Below, in pieces: positions 23,907-33,575 of a stretch of DNA of 64,000 nucleotides. The notes under the pieces were generated by a model that saw only the letters and a list, made by a program, of their open reading frames with translations, had not been told where the DNA came from and searched no databases. Source of the DNA: Metellina segmentata. Its lineage: Eukaryota; Arthropoda; Arachnida; Araneae; Tetragnathidae. The position numbers were made by a program, and so were the translations under genes. The stretch is from NCBI GenBank assembly GCA_947359465.1, contig OX375873.1, positions 40,024,437-40,088,436 of the forward strand, read 5' to 3'. The number at the start of each line of letters is the position of its first letter. Positions within the stretch are counted from its first letter, which is position 1.

Positions 23907-24479
23907 CAGGGTTATTCAGAATTCCCTCCCGGGTTTCGAAGCGCTGTAGTAAAAAAACTAAGACTAATACAGCAAATAAAAACATTTGAATGAATACAGA
24001 AAGCAAATAAGAACATTTGAATGAATACAGAAACAATTCAAGTTTTATTTACATAGCTTACAGGTGTTCTATGTGTGAACCCTTGGTCACACAGCATACA
24101 TCAATGCCATCGTCCAGTTTCGGATGACCATTTCGTTTCTTATCTCACAGGCATCCCGTTTCTTTGAACTTCTTGTACCACGCATCAATTGTTTTGTTAG
24201 TTGGTCCCTGGGTTCGATATTTCGCACGAAATGCCCGCTGAACCAAAACCACTGATTCAGATTTTACAAATTCTAAAACACAAAAGGTTTTCTGTTCACC
24301 TGTAAACGCCATTTTTATTTACTAACTGCCTTCATTCTACAGTCATCTTCCGGCAACTGGTGACAGTAAAACTTTCTTTCAATTTCAAGTATTCTTTCAA
24401 ATGTTCTTTTTTGCTGTATTAGTCTTAGTTATTTTACTATAGCGCTTCGAAACCCGGGAGGGAATTCTGAATAACCCTG
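23907..24479 (-). mobile_element. Deleted DUF4817-type DNA transposon
   Basis: The ends are long, nearly identical inverted repeats. Both start CAGGGTTATTCAGAATTCCC and remain similar for about 90 bp. TA lies on each side, the Tc1/mariner-type target duplication. Between them, on the minus strand, is a shortened transposase reading frame with only its N- and C-terminal parts. A 31-bp stretch (AGCAAATAAAAACATTTGAA onward) is tandemly duplicated just inside the left repeat, at 23971-24032. At 573 bp it is a deletion derivative of a larger autonomous element. Confidence 0.9.
24058..24312 (-). pseudogene. Internally deleted transposase, DUF4817 N-terminus
   Basis: The minus-strand frame starts at ATG 24312. 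Residues 1-55 form a helix-turn-helix domain of the DUF4817 kind: TGEQKTFCVLEFVKS, then VVLVQRAFRAKY, then IDAWYKKFKETGCL. I know this domain from DNA-binding ends of mariner-like transposases in arthropods. A TGA follows directly at 24145-24147. The same frame then continues for 28 codons (DKKRNGHP through VTKGSHIEHL) to TAA at 24058-24060; the HIEHL ending looks like the natural C-terminus. The catalytic core is missing, so the copy is dead but keeps the binding domain in frame. If the stop were absent the product would be an 84-residue DNA-binding protein without catalysis. Confidence 0.85.
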
Positions 24480-24690
24480 TATATATATAAATTCTATTCT
24501 TAATCTTCCTTTTATTACTGTCGTAACGACACTTTCTCAACTTCTCTTTTATAGAAATATTTTGCTAATTATAATTGGTTTATTAATTATGATGTGAAAG
24601 TAAGCTGTGGTAAGTGTGATGTCTATTCATTTTGTACGTACATTTACAGTTTATGCTACAACAGTTGGCTGTCTTTCCTTCTATTGTTCC

Positions 24691-24962
24691 TGGGGGGCCT
24701 CGGTAGCCCTGTCGGAAGAGTTCGAATCCAAACAAAGACCGTCGTGTGTACTAAGGGGGCCTGATGTACGTTAAATCTACCATGGCCTCAGATGTCGTCA
24801 CGTTGGCGTGGTATGGGAGAGTGTCCAACTCAGGTGTTGTCATCTAACCGTGAATCAAAATTACATGACGTTGTTGTCGGATCTTTCCCCCTGGAAATTG
24901 ATCCCTGATCGTCGCCAATAGCTCGTTGTGTTGCTCCAGTTCGACGTTAATTAAAATACCCA
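24691..24962 (+). mobile_element. SINE, type B, with 14-bp target duplication
   Basis: CCTTCTATTGTTCC flanks the element on both sides (24677-24690 and 24963-24976) without a mismatch, proving insertion. The head is short: GGCCTCGGTAGCC, then AGAGTTCGAATCC holding a B-box. It continues AAACAAAGACCGTCGTGTG, the type B junction. The shared body and 3' domain follow (ACGTTAAATCT, CACGTTGGCGTGG, GGATCTTTCCCCC, GATCGTCGCCAATAGC, TTCGACGTTAATTAAAATAC). At 272 bp it is shorter than type A copies. Confidence 0.93.
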
Positions 24963-25046
24963 CCTTCTATTGTTCCAGAAATGTGAGTAGGTAGTCTGTA
25001 ATTGTTACGTTTCTCTTCTATTTTGTAATGCTACTATTTCACATGT

Positions 25047-25085
25047 GCTTTGGTTGTGCCTTGCGCCATAAAACCCCTAGAAAAC
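25047..25085 (+). repeat. Copy of dispersed GGCCAAATATGGC motif
   Basis: TTGGTTGTGCCTTGCGCC then ATAAAACCCCTAG matches the 3' half of the motif. Confidence 0.5.
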
Positions 25086-25849
25086 CCGGATTCGCATCAC
25101 GAAAACCTTTCCCCGTGCAATTTGTAGCCTGCCCCTCGGTTTTCGCGTGTGTAATCGGGCGTCTTTTATCGGCGCACTGATCGCGCTCTGTTACCCGACA
25201 GATGAGACGAGAAAACTCATTAAAGACCCTTTTCCAAACTTCCGTAACTACACGTTTTTAATTGCCCTGCGCCTAATTAATGGACAGTTTGCGCACATTT
25301 GGAAGGGGGGGAAAAAACACCCGCTCCGTTTTCAAAAGAAGCTGCGAGTAAAAAAGTTATCAGTTAAATGAACAAGACCCACGGTACGGTTTCCGCACAT
25401 TGTGTGAGTTTCGTGTGGTCTTGCGTCTGGTTTAATGCACATTGTTTTCTGTCTTCTGTTTCTTTTTTTATTACCAGGACTTTGGAATGGATTCGGGGAA
25501 AAGAGATTAATGTGTGTCTAACTAAAGGAAGAAAAAGTCGCGTATTTTATTTTTAAAATATATTTTAATTAAATTAGCTGATTGTGTGTCGGGCGCGGAG
25601 AGATAATGCTTTGAATGCGGTAATAGTAGAAATGATAATCTTTCTCCGGTCACTGTATCGCTTCAATGGTGTTTTTGTTTAACGGGAAAAACTAATAATT
25701 AAAAGGTTGCTATGGTAATAATAAAAAGGTTTCAGTAATACGAATATTTGCTGTAATTCTCTCTCCCAAATTTTTCAGACCTTGTATCCCCCTGAAGATT
25801 AAAAAATTAAATGGTGCATATCAGACCTGCATAAGACCCTAAATTTTCA
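25086..25849. other. GC-richer repeat-poor island then AT-rich sequence
   Basis: The first 250 bp or so are CpG-rich with homeodomain-like cores (CCTAATTAATGG near 25270). ORFs here (74 and 62 codons) show no known motif. From 25550 on it is AT-rich and featureless. Confidence 0.4.
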
Positions 25850-25862
25850 CCTTAATGTTGGG

Positions 25863-26185
25863 TAATTGGTAATTATTAGTTAACGTCGTACTTGAACAAC
25901 ACAACGGGCTATTGACGACGGTCCGGGATCAGTCCCTTAAGGGAAAGATCCGAGGACAACACCTCGTAATTTTGAGCCACGCTCAGATGACGAAGCAACA
26001 CCTGAGCTGGCACCCCACTCTCCAAACTTCCACACCAACCCAACGTGAGTACTTTCAACCACGACAGATTTAAGGTGCACCAGCCGCCTCTACACCATAC
26101 GCTTACAAACATCCATACCCGGATTCGAACCAGGAACCTTCCGATCAAGAGGCTACCACCTTAACCACTATACCGGTTGGTCGTC
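25863..26185 (-). mobile_element. SINE, type A, full length
   Basis: On the minus strand it starts GACGACCAACCGGTATAGTG, contains TTAAGGTGGTAGCC and GGTTCGAATCCGGGT (B-box), the shared body and the GTACGACGTTAAC tail. The target duplication is CCTTAATGTTGGG at 25850-25862 against CCTTAATATTGGG at 26186-26198, one mismatch in 13. A 79-codon minus-strand ORF inside is a by-product of the SINE sequence. Confidence 0.95.
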
Positions 26186-26198
26186 CCTTAATATTGGG

Positions 26199-27084
26199 AG
26201 TAAAATATTTAGATATATGTTATATATAGATTATAAAGTGCTTGAATTTTGTATTAAGGATTATTTACTATAATTTTGAACTTCTAAAATATGAAAACCT
26301 TTATATCAAATAAATTAACTCTAAATATACAAACTCCTATTTGTTAATTTGAATGTACCAAAATCAAAAAGCTAGTAAATTTTAATATTAAAAACATCAA
26401 AATATATACATTATCTAATCGGAACAATGAAGCTGCTCTTTAGCCATCAGCTCAGCATTTCTTGGTTTAATGTCTGTTATTTCGAGTATTAAGTCATTTT
26501 CGACTTCACGCGACAAATCTATTTCAAATCAATAAATACTTGAAACATCTGCTAACTGTCTCATATTATAAAATTTAGATTTCAGTACATAGAAGAATCG
26601 ATGAAAGTAATGAAGTATTTTTTCTTAGTGTTCTCTATTTTGGCCAGTGAAATATTGCAAGTTTTCCGGGGACTCACTAAAACCTTGTCACAGACCACTG
26701 GGATCCACTTTGGGAACCACTGGAATATAGTATTTTAATAAATACCATGTGCATATCTGACAACTTTTCCGGAAGTTTTCCGGGAAAACACATGGTTTAC
26801 CAGACGGAAATATTCGGGAATTTTACGAATGATTGGGTTTATATATATATATATATAGGTGTGCATTCAGCGTATATCTATGTCTAGAGGTAACCTGTGT
26901 GTATAAGTATCTTTTATCTGTACATTTCAGTGGTTTTTCAAAGTAAGTTCAGCCTGCTAGAGTAAATGCAAAGTCATGTAATTTGAACTTTGAATTAAAG
27001 TTAATCTTTAATTCCCCTACCCTAGTACCCCTAGATCCCTAGTACCCCATTACTTCGTAATGATTACATCTCATTTAACTATGC
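26199..27084. other. AT-rich non-coding stretch
   Basis: No gene is seen. Near 26708-26722, TTTGGGAACCACTGG resembles a hAT inverted terminal repeat, but I found no partner. An AT microsatellite lies at about 26840-26858. Confidence 0.45.
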
Positions 27085-27291
27085 TTCTACTGTCTATTAA
27101 TCCCAAATAGATGTAAACCCTTCGGAAGTATTCAGTAAAACAGCGTTCACATTATAACATAGGCAAGCCTTGTATACCACCAATCGGGTAACATTCGAAT
27201 AATTGCTCTCCTTCGGAAAACTCGGCTATGTTTATTACTCTGGAAATGTGCCTAAAATTGCAATTGTCATATTTCTCCGTATAATTGATTG
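27085..27291 (+). repeat. Tandem duplication copy 1, 5' part (SINE-interrupted)
   Basis: Blocks CTATTAATCCCAAATAGATG, GGAAGTAT, CGGGTAAC, TATGTTTATTACTCTGGAAA and TTTCTCC run in the same order as in 27690-27916. The copy is cut at 27291 by the SINE and resumes at 27624-27660 with ATTGATTGAAAGTATTCAC. Confidence 0.9.
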
Positions 27292-27623
27292 CCGACCAAC
27301 CGGTATAGTGGTTAAGGTGTTAGCCTCTAGATAGGAAGGTTCCTCGTTCAAATCCGGGCCCGGGCATGGATGTTTGTAAACGTATGGTGTAGAGGCGGCT
27401 GGTGCACCTTAAATCTGTCGTGGCCGAAAGTCCTCACGTTGGGTTGGCGTGGAAGTTTGGAGAGTGGGGTGCCAGCTCAGGTGTTGCTTCGTTATCTGAC
27501 CGTGGTTCAAAATTACGAGGTGTTGTCCTCGGATCTTTCCCTCAAGGGACTGATCCCGGACCGTCGTCAATAGCCCGTTGTGTTGCTCTAGTACGACGTT
27601 AACTGAAAAATTACCAATTACCT
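27292..27623 (+). mobile_element. SINE, type A, reference copy
   Basis: This 332-bp copy is the clearest of the main family. Head: CCGACCAACCGG, an A-box-like TATAGTGGTTAAGG near 27304-27317, and a B-box GTTCAAATCC at 27346-27355; the head reads like a tRNA. Linker: GGGCATGGATGTTTGTAAAC, then GTGTAGAGGCGGCTGGTGCA. Shared body: TTAAATCTGTCGTGGCCG, CCTCACGTTGGGTTGG, GGAGAGTGGGGTGCC, CTCAGGTGTTGC, CTGACCGTGG. 3' domain: a stem-loop GGATCTTTCCC-TCA-AGGGACTGATCC at 27531-27556, CCGTCGTCAATAGCCCG, CTAGTACGACGTTAAC, then an ACC-rich tail. Target duplication TATAATTGATTG occurs at 27280-27291 and 27624-27635. Such elements are transcribed by RNA polymerase III and copied by a LINE enzyme supplied in trans. 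ORFs of 66-67 codons inside have no protein meaning. Confidence 0.97.
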
Positions 27624-27660
27624 TATAATTGATTGAAAGTATTCACTTGTACAATTGATT
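27624..27660 (+). repeat. Tandem duplication copy 1, 3' part
   Basis: TATAATTGATTGAAAGTATT, then CACTTGTA, continues the copy interrupted by the SINE. Confidence 0.85.
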
Positions 27661-27689
27661 GATTGCATCGGATTTAGCCATGAATCGGC

Positions 27690-27916
27690 TCTCTATTGAT
27701 CCCAATTAGATGTAAACTCTTTGGAAGTATCAATAAAACAACATTCAAATTATAAAGTGAGCAGGCATTTGCTTGTACCAAACGGGTAACCATTCAAAAT
27801 AATTGCCCCCTCCTTCGCAAAACTGGGTTATGTTTATTACTCTGGAAATGTGCCTGAAGTTGCAATTGCATGTTTCTCCTATAATTGATTGAAAGTATTC
27901 ACTTGTAGAATTGATT
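27690..27916 (+). repeat. Tandem duplication copy 2, with empty SINE site
   Basis: This partner of 27085-27291 plus 27624-27660 has TTTCTCCTATAATTGATTGA with AAGTATTCACTTGTAG uninterrupted near 27874-27908. It therefore shows the site as it was before the SINE landed in copy 1. Confidence 0.9.
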
Positions 27917-28720
27917 CTCTAAATACCCGTCGTATGTTTAAATGGTTAACTGACACTTATTAGGTAAGACGGAATCTTATCCGACAGTGTAATTGTTAAT
28001 GTCTCAGTTAATTATCGTGTCGTTAACTTAATGTATCGAATGAGCTGGATGATTAGATATACTCTCGTTCTTCCGAGAATGCTACAAAATAATTAGTTGG
28101 AAACGTTGAGATTTATCGATTATTAAATTGTCCGTTTGATTTTTACATGATCCTGTACATTGTACTAATCGCAGTATTTCTTGTCGTTGTTAACTGAAAA
28201 ACTGATTTTTGTTAGCTTATTTTTTTTTTATTTTTTTTTAAATTGCATTAGTAACTTCTAAGAAAACAAAAAATGTTGGTTTTGAATTTCTCAAAACGGG
28301 TTATTTATTTAACCTGACCCATTAAAGAAAGGGTGCAGGGAAGCATTTGTACGTTATTTATTACAACTTTCTTTTCTAAAATTAAATTTAAGGGTCGTTT
28401 TTAATCAGAGTTGGAGCGGCTGGATTAGAAAACTAATTTAATCTGTGGGAAGCTTTTTATGATACTCTCCATGTCTCATACAGTTTCTTTGTAGTGCATA
28501 AGATCCTTCATCGCTTGCCCTCTGTAGATTCGGGGGTGTCTAGTTTCCTACTATCCAATGGTTGCAATGGAAGATTGTATGTTCGACAGTACCCTCGACG
28601 TGTTCCTCCTAACGGATACTCATTTGTGCTTATATCTATTTTGATATTGAGAAAGACTTTTCGTGTTATGCTAATGTCTAATCTGACAAGACTTTACACT
28701 TGTGCAAACGGGATGTAATA
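27917..28720. other. Non-coding stretch, no gene seen
   Basis: AT-rich sequence with no gene signal. Confidence 0.5.
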
Positions 28721-28728
28721 CCCTAGGG

Positions 28729-29320
28729 CAGGGGTTCCCAACCTTTTAGCAACTGCGTACCACCAGTCCTATATTTTTTTAGAAACATATATCGAATGTC
28801 AGAAAAGTGCCAATGGCTTGTTTTATTTTAATTAAAATACTAAGAAAGCTTCATATTTTATGATTAGTGCACTTGTATTTCGTATCAATGATGTTTTAAT
28901 GAAGGAAAAATAAAACGATTGTTGAAAATTACAGTTTTATTTTTACTCACAGGTCTAAAAACAAATAATTTTAAGTAATTAGTACAAACTAAGCAAACAA
29001 AGATTAATGTAATCAAAAATCAATTTTTAGTGCGAAACTTGTTTTTTGTCTTTTGTTAAAATATCAATATCAGGAGCAATGGAGCTTAACTTCACTCTTA
29101 AGTCCTCTTCAAACTTACTCTGTTTCTATATTTATTTCTACGTACAAAAGTTCAGAAAAACCACTCACACAAGTAACTAGTAACAAATGGCATAAGAAAT
29201 AGCATAACGTGGTTGTACATACTTAAAAATCGAACAAACTTCGTAGAATATTTGGGTTGCTCATATCATCCTTGCGTACCACCTGAAACGTTGCCGCGTA
29301 CCACCGGTTGGGAATCCTTA
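28729..29320. mobile_element. Non-autonomous hAT element, 592 bp
   Basis: The left end CAGGGGTTCCCAACC and the right end GGTTGGGAATCCTTA are inverted copies, 12 of 15 matching. The flanks are CCCTAGGG (28721-28728) and TCCTAGGG (29321-29328), a near-perfect 8-bp duplication typical of hAT insertion. GCGTACCACC occurs just inside each end and a further diverged copy is at the right. There is no transposase, so it depends on an autonomous hAT elsewhere. The interior is AT-rich. Confidence 0.92.
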
Positions 29321-29679
29321 TCCTAGGGAATTTTTCTACCCATTGTGACTGGCCCATCGAAATCTCTTAACTCTGCACGCCATTAATAGAATCACAGGTT
29401 AATAAAACAACCTCTTCGTATTACCAAATTACCAAAAACGGTAGTATTATTTTAAAACATGTGGGAAATAAAATCAGCCCCATCGCTTTCAAAAAATTAA
29501 CAATTTGCAACGACAATGTTTAGTAACAGTAATTGAGCATCCAGAATCAAAGTCCAAAACATGTTGGTCGTTGCTTGGAATTCCTGTGACAATTCACCTG
29601 AAAGCGTTATTTTGAGGGAGGGGTAATGGTAATGGAAATTAACTAACGTCGTTTGGCGCGAAGGCCATATTTAGTCATT
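29321..29679. other. Non-coding flank between hAT and SINE
   Basis: No gene is seen. At 29641-29680, just outside the next SINE's tail, a second SINE-tail-like string (minus strand ACGACGTTAGTTAA, CCATTACC) and a partial dispersed motif occur. Confidence 0.45.
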
Positions 29680-29979
29680 TTTAATTAACGTCGTACCAGA
29701 GGGATATTGAATGCGGTCCGGAATTAATACCCTAAGGGGAAAATCCGAGGACACCACCACGTAATTTGGAACCATGGTCAGATGACGAGGCAACGCCTGA
29801 GCTGGCACCCCACTCTCCGAACTCCAACTCAAAGTGAGGACTTTTGGCCACGACAGATTTAAGGTGCATAAGCCGCCTCTATGCCATACGCTTGCAAACA
29901 TCAATGCACTGACCCGGATTCGAACCAGGGGCCTTCTGATCTAGAGGCTAACACCTTAACCACCAGACGGGGTGGTCGG
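29680..29979 (-). mobile_element. SINE, type A
   Basis: On the minus strand: CCGACCACCCCGTCTGGTGG, TTAAGGTGTTAGCC, GGTTCGAATCCGGGTCAGTG, the shared body and GGTACGACGTTAATTAAAA. I could not find a target duplication. A second tail-like block lies beyond it, so this may be an insertion beside or into an older SINE. Confidence 0.93.
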
Positions 29980-30376
29980 ACTTTGAGGTAGGAGAGAGAT
30001 AGTTTAGAAACTCTTTCCTCAAAGCCGGAATTCCATAATACTGGGCTTACTAAAATTAAAATCTTGGCGACTTTTCCATTATTGTGGCGACCGCGGAAAG
30101 CTGTGCAATGAAGAATGTGGTAGCCGCTCATAATGGAATCATTTCCGCCGAGGATACATATGGGGTTTAGTAAACCACCGATAGGGAAGCGATGTACCAC
30201 CAAGCAGTCACAACTAGTGATAAGGCGGAACAACGCCACGAGTCTCAATAGAGAAGTAAGATTAAATCACACCTAAGATTAAATCTAAGTATGAATCGTG
30301 AAAGGACGAGAGTATTTTAAGTAACATCATGCCTAACGATAATATTTAAATATTCATATGTGAGCTATTGACTATT
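29980..30376. other. Non-coding stretch, no gene seen
   Basis: A minus-strand ORF of 115 codons spans this stretch and the SINE head. It shows no recognised domain. Confidence 0.45.
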
Positions 30377-30650
30377 GTAGTAAATATTGTGTGTAAATGT
30401 TTATGGAATCAATTCAATTCCTTTATGTGAAACAAGTGTTTTAAGTCTTAAAAAACATTTTCAATTATTTACTGACTTATTAAATAATTCAATTCCTCAA
30501 TGTGAATTTACCACCTTAGTACTTAAAACACATTTGCTACTATTAAACAACGTAGTTAATATTGTAATTGTTTATTAAATCAATTCGCTTCCTTAATCTG
30601 AGACAATTATCTTATTTCTTAAATCATATTTATCCTTTTCAAAAGAAATC
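30377..30650 (+). repeat. Degenerate tandem repeat, ~175-bp period
   Basis: GTAGTAAATATTGT at 30377 and GTAGTTAATATTGT at 30552 each lead into TCAATTC and an AAGTCTTAAA or TTTCTTAAA block. A weaker copy of CAATTCCTCAATGTGAA lies between at 30490, so there may be a shorter sub-period. The last copy forms the outer left part of the adjacent hairpin. Confidence 0.55.
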
Positions 30651-30949
30651 TACCTTTTCAAACAAGCTTCTAAAACAATTCTCACTTGATTTACTAATGA
30701 AATGCGGAAGTAGAAATTACTAAAAATATTTAAAAATACTGTTACTATTCGTATCAATAAAGAGTTAAAAAGTCAATGTACACAACGTTGACTTTTTAAC
30801 TCTTTATTGATACGAATAGTAACAGTATTTTTAAATATTTTTAGTAATTTCTACTTCCGCATTTCATTAGTAAATCAAGTGAGAATTGTTTTAGAAGCTT
30901 GTTTGAAAAGGATAAATATGATTTAAGAAATAGGATAATTGTCTCAGAT
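30596..30949. repeat. Large fold-back hairpin, ~160-180-nt arms
   Basis: The left arm (30596-30776) and the right arm (30788-30949) are almost perfect inverted copies. They meet across an 11-nt spacer after GTTAAAAAGTCAA and before TTGACTTTTTAAC. The only clear length difference is about 19 bp in the left arm near 30645-30665, where TTTTCAAA is followed by AGAAATCTACC and TTTTCAAA again; the right arm has a single TTTTCAAA. Besides that I see only a rare single-base change (ATCTTATT against ATCCTATT). There are no terminal motifs or target duplications of a known element. A transcript would fold into a long double-stranded RNA. Confidence 0.97.
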
Positions 30950-31664
30950 CATTTAACAACCTATTAATTTCCCTCATTTTAGTTCCAAGCATTAATCTAA
31001 ACTGTTATTGACTCGTCACACAAAGACAAGAGTTAATATTTTTTAATACGCCTAACTCGATTTCTAAGAGCATTAACGAGGCGAAGATTTAATAAATCTT
31101 CCCACCGCATTATTTCATCTTAATTCATAGTCCACGGCCGCTGTTTTCTAAAACCTCACCCGCCGTGATTTATTAACATTCAATAACGCAAGTAAAGATC
31201 ATTAAGTTTTGATTATAAACCCACAAAAAGAAAGGGACGGAAAAAAATCCTCTAGAAAGGAATGTTTTGAATCCAGCGGTCATTAAAAACCGGTCGTCCA
31301 CCATCAAAAATCAATTTCGGGGAAATGCCTATCTGCCTCCTTTGAAAAACGGCGAGTAAAAGAAAAAGTAATTTTTAAAGAAGAAAATAATCTAGTTTAA
31401 ATCTCATCAAAACCGCACATTGTATCGGTTGGCGGAATAGAGTTCCCCGGAAAAAATTCGCCGGGGAAGCGACGTTGAAGTTTTTACCCCAATGGTGAAA
31501 ATAAGTCATAACTTCCTTGGCCTCGTTTCCTAAATCATTTATCTCTCCCTTGAATAACTTTTTTTGATGCCATATTTCTTTTTCAGACCCGCGACCCTTA
31601 TAAATAATCATTTTTCCTTGGATAAGTTCCTTTTGTACGCGGTCGTTTATCATCGGCCTCCCGC
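30950..31664. other. GC-richer repeat-poor island
   Basis: CpG content is higher than in the flanks, and short frames on the minus strand (92 codons at 31375-31653) have no known motif. It leads straight into the tandem array. Confidence 0.4.
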
Positions 31665-33575
31665 CTTTGCCACTTTGTCCGTGAGAAACTTACCGAGACC
31701 GCCATTATGAAAAGAAATTTCTAAAAGGGAATATTTTCTCGGCCTGTATAAATAAGGAACCCCCAGTTGCGTACGCAGGACCAGGAAAGTCTCGAATCGG
31801 GTCTGAGGTTCGGCCTGTTTCACGTCCTAAGTGAAATTGCCAATGTAGCGTTCCAAGGGGACGTTTTGTATCGTCCATAGTTTGACTGTGTGGAACTTAC
31901 TGAAACCGCCATTACGGAAAGAAATTTGAAAAGGGGGATATTTTCTTACACTGTACAAAATAAGGAAGCTCGGGTGCAGCACCTAGGAGTCTCGAATCGG
32001 GTCTGAGGTTCGGCCTGTTTCACGTCCTAAGTCGAATTGCCAATGTAGCGTTCCAAGGGGAAGTTTTGTATCGTCCATATTTTGACTGTGTGGAACTTAC
32101 TGAGACCGCCACCGCCATTACTAAAAGAAATTTGAAAAGGGGAATATTTTCTTACCCTGTATAAAACGAGGAAGCTCGGGTGCAGCACCTAGGAGTCTCA
32201 AATTGTGTCTGAGGTTCGGCCTGTTTCACGTCCTAAGTAAAATTGTCAATGTTGCGTTCCAAGGAGAAGTTTTGTATCGTCCATAATTTGACTGTGTGGA
32301 ACTTACTGAGACTGCCACCGCCATTACGAAAAGAAATTTGAAAAGGGGAATATTTTCTTACCCTGTATAAAACGAGGAAGCTCGGGTGCAGCACCTAGGA
32401 GTCTCAAATTGTGTCTGAGGTTCGGCCTGTTTCACGTCCTAAGTAAAATTGTCAATGTTGCGTTCCAAGGAGAAGTTTTGTATCGTTCATAATTTGACTG
32501 TGTGGAACTTACTGAGACCGCCACCGCCATTACGAAAAGAAATTTGAAAAGGGGAATATTTTCTTACCCTGTATAAAACGAGGAAGCTCGGGTGCAGCAC
32601 CTAGGAGTCTCAAATTGTGTCTGAGGTTCGCCCTGTTTCACGTCCTAAGTAAAATTGTCAATGTTGCGTTCCAAGGAGAAGTTTTGTATCGTCCATAATT
32701 TGACTGTGTGGAACTTACTGAGACCGCCACCGCCATTACGAAAAGAAATTTGAAAAGGGGAATATTTTCTTACCCTGTATAAAACGAGGAAGCTCGGGTG
32801 CAGCACCTAGGAGTCTCAAATTGTGTCTGAGGTTCGGCCTGTTTCACGTCCTAAGTAAAATTGCCAATGTAGCGTTCCAAGGGGAAGTTTTGTATCGTCC
32901 ATAGTTTGACTGTGTGAAACTTACTGAGACCACCACCGCCATTACGAAAAGAAATTTAAAAAAGGGAAATATTTTCTTACCCTGTATAACACGAGGAAGC
33001 TCGGGTGCAGCACTAGGAGTCTCAAATTGGGTCTGAGGTTTGGCCTGTTTCACGTCCTAAGTAAAATTGCCAATGTTGCGTCCTAATGGTAACTTTTGTA
33101 TCACTCATAGTTTGTCTGTGTGGAACTTACTACGACCGCCACCTCCATTAGACAGAAATTTCAAAAGGGGAATATTTTCTTACACGGTATAAAATAAAGA
33201 AGCTCGGGTGCAGCACCAGTGAAATCTCGAATCATGTCTGAAGTTCGACCTGTATCATGTCCTAAGTAAAATTGGCAATGGTGCGTTCTAGGGAAGGTTT
33301 TGTATCATTCTTAGTTTGTCTGAGAGTGACTTATTGAAACCTGCTATGGAAAGAAATTTCTTAAGGGGAATATTTTTTCAGCATGTGTTAAATAAAAGGA
33401 ATCCTGGATGCGCACGCATCATCAGAAAAGTCTAATATCGGGATTCGGCAAGTTTTGCGTCTGGAATAAAATTGCCAATGTTTCGTTTTAGGGAGTTCAG
33501 TATAATCTCTAGTTTGTCCGTGAGGATATTACAGTGACCGCCATTATGGAAAGAACAGAATGATAGGGGTGAGAA
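31665..33575 (+). repeat. 206-bp tandem array, about nine units
   Basis: AAGCTCGGGTGCAGCACC recurs, allowing a base or two of change in the last two copies, at 31966, 32172, 32378, 32584, 32790, 32997 and 33200, mostly exactly 206 bp apart. Diverged units lie on both edges (near 31757 and 33399). The middle units are nearly identical and the outer ones are increasingly diverged, the pattern expected of unequal exchange. Each unit has GAAATTTGAAAAGGGGAATA, CTGTATAAAACGAGG, GGCCTGTTTCACGTCC and GTGTGGAACTTACTGAGACC. A 69-codon minus-strand frame inside is incidental. Confidence 0.95.

Noticed and set aside
26690..26726. Possible hAT end TTTGGGAACCACTGG
   Set aside because: Only one end is seen, with no inverted partner within a few kilobases.
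27370..27602. Frames with VWCRGGWCTLNLSW and similar in five places
   Set aside because: These are SINE body translations. They recur because the SINE recurs and are broken differently in each copy.
29901..30248. 115-codon minus-strand frame
   Set aside because: Its C-terminal third is the SINE head (PPRLVVKVLASRSEG), and the rest has no motif.
31665..33575. CRISPR-like array
   Set aside because: The units are contiguous 206-bp tandem copies without unique spacers, in a eukaryotic context.
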